A stretch of DNA of 33,149 nt from a virus. Location of the stretch: positions 1 to 33,149 of the IMG/VR virus record IMGVR_UViG_3300020436_000043. The stretch is one strand, 5' to 3'. The position numbers were made by a program, and so were the translations under genes. The notes below the pieces were generated by a model. The model was not told where the DNA came from and searched no databases. It saw nothing but the letters and a program-made list of their open reading frames with translations. Of this stretch, positions 23,124-29,666 are shown piece after piece (within the stretch, counting starts at the first letter, position 1; each line of letters begins with the position of its first letter).

Positions 23124-25252
23124 GCTATAACTGAGATGAACTCATTCAATATTCTCTTGGATGATGTCTTACCTTTTTGTGACTTCTTGAATGCTCTAGA
23201 GATGTCTTGCTTACGTGCGTCTTCTTTGACTTCAAAGGCATTGTCAGAGTCATCCATAACTGTTGTCTGTATGTATAATGATCTGGTGTATGCTGAGTTG
23301 AGGTCGATGAATGACTTGTGCTTTCTCCACTCTGCCTTGATCTTCTCCTTAGTATCATAGTCCTTGTCATATGTTACTCTGTTGAACTCATGACCTGAGC
23401 ATAGTCTGATAGAGATAATGTTAGTGGTAGGGAAAAGATCTTTTAGATTCTCAACAAAGATATCTGTGTGACCAGAACCATAGTAGTCGTAACCAAATCT
23501 AGGATAGATTCTACCTACCTTTCTGTCACGTAACTGACACTCAGCAATGGAACCTGATACAAGTTTGTCGTAGTCATAGTGACCCCACTTCTTGTTTCTC
23601 ATAACACATGAACCCTCACCGTCAGTTAGGTTGATGATGTGTGACTTCTCTACCTTGTTCTCCTTGACAAACTTAGGAAGTAACTGTCTCATTGAGATGA
23701 TTGCTTCGTTAAGTGGTGTACCTGATAGGTATAACTTGTAAGGTACATTGTAACGTGAATGTCTGTATGTCATGCTGTAAGCAAGTCTGAACATATACTT
23801 CATAATCTTATCAAGTTCCTTAGTCTTGAGTTGACTAGAAGCAAAGTTAATCATGTTGAATGATTCGATGATGATCTCATTCTCAACAGGAACGTTGACT
23901 CTAGGAGCACCAGTTCTATCCCACTCATTAGTGAAAGCATATACCTCGAATGGAATGTTTGTTTTCTTACAGAACTGAACTAGATTTAACAACTGCTTCA
24001 TGGTGTTGAAGAGTACGTTAGACATAGAACCAGACCAATCTAGGTTGAAGATTAGACCATGGTTCTTACCATCAGGTGTTACTGCGATCTTCTTGAAGAT
24101 GTCATCGTTGTATTTGTACTGGAAGAGTTTAGATGTGTTAAGAACACCTGTCTTAGATATTGTTGTACGTGCGTATGCTGAAGCACTCTTCTTCATCTCG
24201 AACTCTTTAACGAGATAGTTGACTTCCTTTGCTGATTGTGTTTTATATTTTCTCCACTCTGCGTCTATCTCTTCAAACTCGAAGTGCTCATGCTCTGTCC
24301 AGTAGTCCTCAAGACACTTAACCCATGCGTCAGGTGTAACAACAGTATTCTCTAGGTTAATCTCTGGAAGAGTAACGTATGTGATAGGAGCAGACTCGGT
24401 GTCAACAAGGTTTTGGATTGATTCTTCTAGGATTGAATCTGTAACTGCTTCCAAGTCATCGCCATAAGTCTTACCACTCGTAGCACCTCTTCCTTGAGGT
24501 TGTGCGGGTGAGGGAGTTTCATCCTGAGACTCCTCAGACTTTTGACCGCCTTCTTGTTCTGCCTTGGTAGGTGCTTCTTGTCCCTGCTGATTAGATTCTT
24601 CTTTTGATTCTGTTGGTTCCTGCTGTGAGGATTGGATCTGATCACCACTACCTTGTTGAGGTAACTCTATAGGAGTACCTTCTGTTGCTTCGGTCTGGGA
24701 GGTTGATTCCGAGACCTGTTCCTTCTGATATTTAGCGATACGTCTTGCTAAGTCCTTAACTTGGTCAAATGTCTCAACAACAGCACACTCGTCTCTGAAT
24801 GCTATCTCTTGAGCATTGTTGAATGGGATGTTCCAGAATGAACCGACCTTATAGAATAGGTTGATGCGGTCAATGAGAGCAAACTCTTCTAGATCAGCGA
24901 ACTGTAGTTGAAAGAAGTCTTTCTTGTTGATATCTTTGTAACCATTGTAGAATGTCTTAACGATTCCTGCGTATCTACGCTTCATTAACTTCTCGATACG
25001 TACATCTTCTACAACATTGACATATGATAGAGGAATCTCGTTTACGAAGTCCCACTCGTTAGGTGTGTATAGTGCGTGACCTACCTCATGAGCGATAAGC
25101 ATGTCGATGACAGATGCTTCTGCCTTCTCCCACATTGGAAGTGTCAAGATACGCTTTTCTACATCAAATTGTGCTGTTTCTACCTGTCTGTGCTCAACGA
25201 TTAGATCTTCTTGAGCAAGTAGTTTAGCGAGTGTGCCTTTGACTTCTAACAT
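23120..25252 (-). CDS. Zincin metallopeptidase-VWA domain protein (CobT-like)
   Basis: This 710-residue protein fuses two recognisable parts. Near the N-terminus, MLIAHEVGHALYTP (HEVGH 55-59) is the HExxH-type zinc site, and NVVEDVRIE (79-87) supplies a plausible third ligand. Residues about 180-265 are a low-complexity Gln/Glu/Ser/Pro linker. The C-terminal part has FNLDWSGSMS (D405-x-S407-x-S409), the metal-ion-dependent adhesion site of a von Willebrand A domain, with LYLSGTPLNEAI supplying the later Thr and LTDGEG the Asp. In cyanophages this large 'peptidase' gene travels with the CobS-like ATPase. It lies just below the attenuator-like leader and terminator at 25274-25690. Confidence 0.85.
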   Translation of the reverse strand: MLEVKGTLAKLLAQEDLIVEHRQVETAQFDVEKRILTLPMWEKAEASVIDMLIAHEVGHALYTPNEWDFVNEIPLSYVNVVEDVRIEKLMKRRYAGIVKTFYNGYKDINKKDFFQLQFADLEEFALIDRINLFYKVGSFWNIPFNNAQEIAFRDECAVVETFDQVKDLARRIAKYQKEQVSESTSQTEATEGTPIELPQQGSGDQIQSSQQEPTESKEESNQQGQEAPTKAEQEGGQKSEESQDETPSPAQPQGRGATSGKTYGDDLEAVTDSILEESIQNLVDTESAPITYVTLPEINLENTVVTPDAWVKCLEDYWTEHEHFEFEEIDAEWRKYKTQSAKEVNYLVKEFEMKKSASAYARTTISKTGVLNTSKLFQYKYNDDIFKKIAVTPDGKNHGLIFNLDWSGSMSNVLFNTMKQLLNLVQFCKKTNIPFEVYAFTNEWDRTGAPRVNVPVENEIIIESFNMINFASSQLKTKELDKIMKYMFRLAYSMTYRHSRYNVPYKLYLSGTPLNEAIISMRQLLPKFVKENKVEKSHIINLTDGEGSCVMRNKKWGHYDYDKLVSGSIAECQLRDRKVGRIYPRFGYDYYGSGHTDIFVENLKDLFPTTNIISIRLCSGHEFNRVTYDKDYDTKEKIKAEWRKHKSFIDLNSAYTRSLYIQTTVMDDSDNAFEVKEDARKQDISRAFKKSQKGKTSSKRILNEFISVIA

Positions 25253-25273
25253 TTGATTCCTGTGTTTGTATAC

Positions 25274-25423
25274 CTATATGATAACAAAAAACCGCCCCTT
25301 GGGACGGTTTAGTAGACACTTTGTCAACTGGTTGCGTCTGGCACGTGCTTGTCGTAGTGCCTGAGGCTTTAGTGTTCTCTTTTGTGGTTTCTTTGAATGA
25401 TGCTGCCAGTTTGGAACTCGCAT
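25274..25423 (-). CDS. Small basic ORF with terminator in its 3' end (leader peptide?)
   Basis: This 49-residue, very basic peptide (MRVPNWQHHSKKPQKRTLKP to RPKGRFFVII) is supported by a near-ideal Shine-Dalgarno, AAGGAGG, five bases before the ATG at 25423. Its last codons (R-P-K-G-R-F-F) encode the stem and T-run of a strong terminator, and its TAG stop lies about ten bases beyond the T-run. Transcripts that end at the terminator would have no stop codon. Together with the long structured leader upstream this looks like a transcription-attenuation leader peptide for the downstream zincin-VWA unit. Alternatively it is a small DNA- or RNA-binding protein. No family recognised. Confidence 0.6.
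   Translation of the reverse strand: MRVPNWQHHSKKPQKRTLKPQALRQARARRNQLTKCLLNRPKGRFFVII
25285..25310 (-). terminator. Rho-independent terminator within the small ORF
   Basis: In RNA sense AAACCGTCC-CAAG-GGGCGGTTT forms a nine-pair stem (one G-U) with a four-base loop, followed by TTTTTTG. It is one of the strongest terminators in the window and lies 33 bases before the zincin-VWA start. That gene has no convincing promoter in between, so read-through must occur. Confidence 0.85.
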
Positions 25424-25428
25424 AACGA

Positions 25429-25435
25429 CCTCCTT
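25429..25435 (-). promoter_or_regulatory. Strong ribosome binding site of the small ORF
   Basis: AAGGAGG with a five-base spacer to the ATG at 25423. The context CTTAAGGAGGTC is the same 12-mer as before hsp20. Confidence 0.8.
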
Positions 25436-25647
25436 AAGTGTGTTTGCCTCAATATTTAGTAAAGAGGGAGGTTGGATTCCTGTGTACCAACAAACAACGG
25501 GCATTACTACAGTAGTAAATACGTTGCTGCCTGAGTCCTACTTGGTTGAGTAGTTCTACCCTGCGGTAGCGAGCACCACCTCTGACCCATCACCTTAACT
25601 AGCGGTTGCCAGTAAGTTTATTCAGTCACTCCCATGTTGCGTCCAAC
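25436..25647 (-). ncRNA. Structured 5' leader / candidate regulatory RNA
   Basis: About 210 bases lie between the predicted start site of the promoter at 25654-25681 and the small ORF, with no credible gene. In RNA sense they contain successive hairpins: GGTGGT-GCTC-GCTACC, then CTACC-GCAG-GGTAG (25569-25556), CTACT-CAACCA-AGTAG (25553-25538), TTACTA-CTG-TAGTAA (25518-25504, enclosed by CAACG/CGTTG at 25526-25522 and 25499-25495) and GTTGG-CCAAC (25491-25471). The first two share the CTACC strand and exclude each other. The alternation of CTAC and GTAG strands lets several pairings compete. I see no match to a riboswitch class I know. A leader that senses a metabolite or translation is inference. 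Confidence 0.5.
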
Positions 25648-25653
25648 AAATAT

Positions 25654-25681
25654 AGTATAGCATAAAAAAAGGAGGTGTCAA
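25654..25681 (-). promoter_or_regulatory. Strong sigma70 promoter overlapping gp46 stop and terminator
   Basis: TTGACA (25681-25676), a 16-base spacer and TATACT (25659-25654) with an extended TGC in front of the -10. The TGA of TTGACA is also the gp46 stop codon, and TTGACA occupies the loop of the terminator hairpin. Transcription would begin near 25647 and read into the structured leader. Confidence 0.86.
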
Positions 25682-25692
25682 CCCTCCCTTTC
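25664..25692 (-). terminator. Rho-independent terminator after gp46
   Basis: In RNA sense AAAGGGAGG-GTTGACA-CCTCCTTTTTTT: five G-C/A-U pairs plus a G-U and further A-U pairs, a seven-base loop, and a run of seven U. It ends the gp46 unit while its loop supplies the -35 box of the next promoter. Confidence 0.78.
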
Positions 25693-27399
25693 TTCATTGA
25701 TTACAGAGAAATTTTGTCTCTTTTCTACCTTTAATATCCTTTCAAACTTATCTTGAAGTACATCAGTCTTGTGAGAGATAATGAATACATTAGTACTATC
25801 ATTAAATGACCTCAGAATCTTCATAAAGTCATAAGTTCCTGCTATATCCAGAGAACTGTCAAATATCTCGTCAAGTATCAGTAAATTAGTGTTGGCACTG
25901 TTCTTCATCTTAGCAATGGTTCTCCATGTGAATAGAAGTGCTAGATCTATCCTCATTTTCTCCCCTTCAGAGAAGGATGCGTAAGAAAATTCGTCTCTGA
26001 ACCTAGATTTTATAGTCTCCTCAAAGTTTTCATTGAGATCAAATGACACATAGAAATCTAACTCGTTAAGATACTTATTAATCAGTTGATTCATGATCGG
26101 AAGGTACTTTTTGATGATCTGGGACTTGATTCCAGTGTCCTTGAGCAGTGATGAACACACATCAAAATTTTCTTTCACCTTCTTAGTTTCCTTGAGTGCT
26201 ATCTCTCCCTCTAGACCCTCTTTTACCAGTGTTTTTAGGTTATTTTGCTCTCTTTTTAGGTTATCTGTCTGTGGTGTGTCGATCTCATCTTGTATCTTCT
26301 TCATAGATTTTTTCTTCCACCTGATCTCCTTAGTGTCGGAGGAAATATTGCTCTGAATGTCCCTAATTTCCTTGATTTTACCCTCTTTTAGTGATACTTG
26401 CTCCCTGATCTCTTCAAGCTTCTGTTTAAGATCCACTGTGGCACTCTCAATTTGGTTGAGTTGGTCGGTAATACCTCTCTGGTTGCTCTTTTTGCTTGAT
26501 TCTGTAATAGTTTGACTACAAGTAGGGCATCTATCGTTTTCTTCATAGAATTTCATCTCCTTATTAAGTGTTTTCTTCTTGTCATTGAACTTAGACTGGT
26601 ACACCCTGAGTTCATTTAACTTATTGGTCACGTCACCTATAGAATCTGCCTCATTTTGGAGCAAATCTACTGTTTCTGCTGCTTTTATGATGTTATCCTC
26701 TAGCACATCTACCTCAGTCTGTAACGTGTGGATATCCGTACTCTTTGCGTCCCTCTGTTTCTTCTGATTTGCCTTAATATCCTCTATAAATCGCTGTTGT
26801 ATCTCTACTTTCTCCTTAATTAGGTCAAGGTCATACGTTGCCTGTGTAATGCTGTCACGTAGTCCCTTCGCTCTTCCTTTAAGGATGTCATTCATGGTAG
26901 AAAACACCTTAATATCAAGCAAATCCTCTATAACTTCCCTTCTGTTGGGTGCTGTGAGTTGCATGAAAGGTATGAAGGTACTGCTACCTAGTATGACTAC
27001 CTGTGTAAATGATTTATAGTTTAATTTTAGTACAGATTGCTCCAACCAGACCTGTTGATCACGTTGATTTGACTCCTGATTGAGTGCTGTACCGTCTCTA
27101 AAAATTTCAAATATATTTGGCTTCACTCCTCTGTTCACTTGCCAATGAGTCGACCCTATTTTGAACTCAATAGAGACCAACATCTCCTTTTCATTGACAG
27201 CATTTACCAGTTGTGCTTGTGATATCTTACGGAAAGGTTTCTTGAACAGGACAAAGCAGATAGCATCAAGCATCGTGCTTTTTCCTGCCCCGTTGGAACC
27301 AACAATTAGTGTCGATGGACTACCTATCAAGTCAACTTCGCTGAAAGCGTTCCCTGTTGCTAGGAAATTCTTCCAACGAATTTTCTCAAATACGATCAT
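25678..27399 (-). CDS. gp46: Recombination endonuclease subunit gp46 (Rad50/SbcC-like)
   Basis: This 573-residue ATPase partners gp47 in the phage Mre11-Rad50 complex that resects DNA ends for recombination-dependent replication. Walker A is GSNGAGKST (34-42). Long coiled-coil arms (about 175-290 and 300-440) flank the zinc hook CPTCSQ (C291, C294). The ABC signature is FSEGEKMRIDLAL, Walker B is LLILDEIFD, and the switch His is in VFIISHKTD. The length is close to T4 gp46 (560). A 14-base gap separates it from the DUF3110 gene, and its stop is embedded in the terminator-promoter at 25654-25692. Confidence 0.96.
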   Translation of the reverse strand: MIVFEKIRWKNFLATGNAFSEVDLIGSPSTLIVGSNGAGKSTMLDAICFVLFKKPFRKISQAQLVNAVNEKEMLVSIEFKIGSTHWQVNRGVKPNIFEIFRDGTALNQESNQRDQQVWLEQSVLKLNYKSFTQVVILGSSTFIPFMQLTAPNRREVIEDLLDIKVFSTMNDILKGRAKGLRDSITQATYDLDLIKEKVEIQQRFIEDIKANQKKQRDAKSTDIHTLQTEVDVLEDNIIKAAETVDLLQNEADSIGDVTNKLNELRVYQSKFNDKKKTLNKEMKFYEENDRCPTCSQTITESSKKSNQRGITDQLNQIESATVDLKQKLEEIREQVSLKEGKIKEIRDIQSNISSDTKEIRWKKKSMKKIQDEIDTPQTDNLKREQNNLKTLVKEGLEGEIALKETKKVKENFDVCSSLLKDTGIKSQIIKKYLPIMNQLINKYLNELDFYVSFDLNENFEETIKSRFRDEFSYASFSEGEKMRIDLALLFTWRTIAKMKNSANTNLLILDEIFDSSLDIAGTYDFMKILRSFNDSTNVFIISHKTDVLQDKFERILKVEKRQNFSVINEEREG

Positions 27400-27413
27400 A
27401 ATAATTAGACAAA

Positions 27414-27668
27414 TTAAAAATCAGGAGGTATCACTATTTGGTCTGGTTTGACCACATAATATGGGTGATTATACTTTTTACAAGTACCAATCGCTTCATC
27501 TGGCGACACTTCTACCGCATTCATCAATGGGTAGTCGTTTGCTTCCAATAACCTAGCATAGCGTATTGCGTCGTCTTTGTCAACAAAGAGGTAAAGTGTC
27601 TTCTTACCGTCTCTTTCAACGGAATACGCACCCAAGTCCTCCTGTCCTTTGAGTGCTAAGATGTACAT
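27414..27668 (-). CDS. DUF3110-like protein
   Basis: This 84-residue protein begins MYILALKGQEDLGAYSV and continues LYLFVDKDDAIRYARLLEANDYP and VEVSPDEAIGTC. This is the pattern of DUF3110, a small family common in cyanobacteria and plant chloroplasts (a '.Y.L.F....EGIYSL.....VLAFE..DDA.RYA.LLEA..FP' pattern from memory). The function is unknown. It lies between gp47 and gp46 and shares a base with the gp47 stop (TAATG). Its cyanobacterial affinity is one of the better host clues in the window. Confidence 0.78.
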   Translation of the reverse strand: MYILALKGQEDLGAYSVERDGKKTLYLFVDKDDAIRYARLLEANDYPLMNAVEVSPDEAIGTCKKYNHPYYVVKPDQIVIPPDF

Positions 27669-28702
27669 TAGACTAGCTCCAGTGCTTCAACGTAAAGGGA
27701 TTTGAGAATTGATTTGATACCTTCCTTATCATGGTATTCCATACCATTTACATAGTTTTCTAGTAGTGTGAGGGTATCTTCTTTTTCTATATCTATATCA
27801 TCAGAAAACTCAGAGTCGTATGCGGAATCCTCTACCACTTTGATGTCATGTACACCATTAACATAGAGTTGTGAGATGAAATATTCAAACTTTTGAGTGT
27901 CTTTTTTGTTCTCAACGATGACCTTGACCATCTTATTCTTGTACTGCCTAGCGTCAGGTAGTTTCCTCTCGTCATAAAAAATCTTGTCGAAGATACGATA
28001 GGGATTTTCTATGAATTTCTTCTCTTTTGTGGTCGTATTGTACTCATGGAACCCTCTCTCGTCACCCCAGTCGTTCCAGTAGATATGGTAGGGGTTACCT
28101 AGGTAGTGACAGTTACCATGATGTGACTTAGTGTGGTAGTGACCACTGAAAACTTGGTCAAATTTAGAGAAAAGTTGCTTATCTATACCATGTGTCATGG
28201 TAAATCCTTTATGTGCTTCAAACCCACTGAGTTCTAGATGACCCATCGCTACAGTAGCAGTGGTATCTTCTATCATTTTATAGGTATTTTCCTGATTTTC
28301 AGCATTTATCCATGGTATGAACAGTATTTCTAGATCACCTATCATCACCTGTGTTGGTTCAGAATATATGTGTACGTTAGGATACTCACCAAGGAAATTA
28401 TCTAGTGTATTTACGCTGTTTGTGTCCTTATAATAGGCAGTATGGTTCCCCACGAGTGAGTGAACCTCGACCCCCATTTTTTGTAGTCGATTGAAGTAAT
28501 TATTTCTTGCCCAATCTACTGACCAGATGTCTACATTCTTACGATTATCAAATGTATCACCTAAATCTAGTAGTATTTTTATATTATTCTCCTCTAGGTA
28601 TGGAAAGAATACGTTGTCATAGAAGTCAAGGAAGTAATCATGAAAATGTCGACTAGACTTCCTAGCACCGAAGTGCTGATCAGTTATTATTGCTATGTTC
28701 AA
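27668..28702 (-). CDS. gp47: Recombination endonuclease subunit gp47 (Mre11/SbcD-like)
   Basis: This 344-residue metallophosphoesterase nuclease subunit pairs with gp46. The conserved metal motifs are present: ITDQHFG (D8, H10), LDLGDTFDNR, LVGNHTAYY, GHLELSG and FSGHYHTKS. The length matches T4 gp47 (339). The start is a TTG at 28702 that overlaps the gp55 stop as TTGA. It is accepted because MNIAIITDQHFG lines up with the T4 N-terminus MKILNLGDWHLG, with no ATG at the right place. Expression thus depends on translation of gp55. Confidence 0.95.
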   Translation of the reverse strand: MNIAIITDQHFGARKSSRHFHDYFLDFYDNVFFPYLEENNIKILLDLGDTFDNRKNVDIWSVDWARNNYFNRLQKMGVEVHSLVGNHTAYYKDTNSVNTLDNFLGEYPNVHIYSEPTQVMIGDLEILFIPWINAENQENTYKMIEDTTATVAMGHLELSGFEAHKGFTMTHGIDKQLFSKFDQVFSGHYHTKSHHGNCHYLGNPYHIYWNDWGDERGFHEYNTTTKEKKFIENPYRIFDKIFYDERKLPDARQYKNKMVKVIVENKKDTQKFEYFISQLYVNGVHDIKVVEDSAYDSEFSDDIDIEKEDTLTLLENYVNGMEYHDKEGIKSILKSLYVEALELV

Positions 28703-29160
28703 TTTGATTTTACCTGTACGTTTTCTTTTATGCTGTTCATTGCTGAGTGATCATCGTTGCCATCACTGTGGAACAGTTGATCGTACCCTGATTTTGTTAT
28801 AATCTTGTTCTTTATCTCTAATTGCCTCTTCTCTTTAGAAATCCTACGTAAGAAAGCGTAGTATATTATCTGTGTAAAATATGCGAAAGGGTTACTTGAC
28901 TTGCTTGGGTCGAAGTTTCCTATGTACTGTACACAATTTTCTATACCATCACATATCATGTCCTCTCTGAACATATAGTTGACGAAGTTAGGTTTGTATG
29001 ACAGGTGTGTTGCTATCTTAAGAAAACATTCTCCTATGTAATTACTGATTTGTGGTCTAGGTTGACCATTTTCCTCAGCAACTTTACAATCTGCCTTGAA
29101 ATCTACAAGGGCAAGAAGGAATTCTTTGTTATTAACGTAGTGTTCTGACTTCTTTTTCAT
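28699..29160 (-). CDS. gp55: Late-transcription sigma factor gp55
   Basis: This 153-residue homologue of T4 gp55 replaces sigma70 on host RNA polymerase and reads TATAAATA promoters such as the one at 1387-1394. YVNNKEFLLALVDFK, the MICDGIENCVQYIGNFD segment, NPFAYFTQIIYYAFLRRISKEKR and the following basic helix match gp55 closely. T4 gp55 is about 185 residues and ends in a clamp-binding SLDFLY. This protein is shorter and lacks that motif at its end, having only GYDQLFHSDGND some 20 residues before the C-terminus. It has its own sigma70-type promoter, a leader of about 16 nt and no Shine-Dalgarno. Confidence 0.93.
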   Translation of the reverse strand: MKKKSEHYVNNKEFLLALVDFKADCKVAEENGQPRPQISNYIGECFLKIATHLSYKPNFVNYMFREDMICDGIENCVQYIGNFDPSKSSNPFAYFTQIIYYAFLRRISKEKRQLEIKNKIITKSGYDQLFHSDGNDDHSAMNSIKENVQVKSN

Positions 29161-29182
29161 ACCAATGGGTTTGGTTACTTAC

Positions 29183-29211
29183 AGTATACTATGTTACGAT
29201 GTCCACGTCAA
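29183..29211 (-). promoter_or_regulatory. Sigma70 promoter of gp55 with palindromic -35 region
   Basis: TTGACG (29211-29206), a 17-base spacer and TATACT (29188-29183) give a near-consensus promoter 23 bases before the gp55 ATG. The -35 lies in a perfect 12-base palindrome GTCAAGCTTGAC, which could be an operator. The 108-base gap also has a small hairpin TACAC-AGTTA-GTGTA without a U-run, so read-through from the Sm-like gene is possible. Confidence 0.82.
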
Positions 29212-29268
29212 GCTTGACAACACGCTCTGAAAGGTGTACACTAACTGTGTAGCAGGTTCAAAGACATA

Positions 29269-29664
29269 TTAGGACCATTTGTTCTTCTTTTTAAAGATAG
29301 ACTCTAGAATTGCTCTAGACTCCTCCACAGATCCAAGGTCACCTTGTTTCCTAGGGGGATTTTTTGTTGCTTCTGGGTCAATCTTCTCTATAGACATTTC
29401 ATAGAAGGCAGCAACCTCAGCGTCACACTCTACACATGTGACTATTCTATCCATAGGTACTAGAAATGATCTCTCTCTAGAGAATTTCATCCAAGGGGAG
29501 ACCTTGGCACCCACGCGGTCAGCAACTGTTACTTCTTCTACAAGGATAGGGTTCTCAAGAACCACATAGTTTCCGTTCTCATCGTCCACATATGTAACTC
29601 TAGATAAAACTTCTTCACCTGTTACAATTTTAAGTGCTCCGAGGAACTCGTCGTCAGTTGGCAT
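29269..29664 (-). CDS. Sm-like phage protein D
   Basis: This 131-residue protein has the Sm-like pattern seen at 11.1-12.6 kb. LKIVTGEEVLSRVTYV aligns with LMLRTGEEVISTVKEI of Sm-like B. It is followed by YVVLENPILVEEV, VSPWMKFSRERSFLVPMDRIVTCVE (the PW and P..xIV elements), AAFYEMSIE and a charged tail ending SIFKKKNKWS. It stands apart from the other three copies, between uvsW and gp55. An RNA-binding ring is the family expectation. Whether the four copies form mixed rings is open. Confidence 0.7.
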   Translation of the reverse strand: MPTDDEFLGALKIVTGEEVLSRVTYVDDENGNYVVLENPILVEEVTVADRVGAKVSPWMKFSRERSFLVPMDRIVTCVECDAEVAAFYEMSIEKIDPEATKNPPRKQGDLGSVEESRAILESIFKKKNKWS

Positions 29665-29666
29665 AT

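Noticed and set aside
25436-25647. A glutamine ('Downstream-peptide'/glnA) riboswitch in the leader before the small ORF
   Set aside because: The location before a short ORF in a likely cyanophage is suggestive and an AAGTAGGA string occurs. However, I could not find the outer CGTTG...CAACG stem in the right order or the conserved GGAAGTA core, so the class is not supported.
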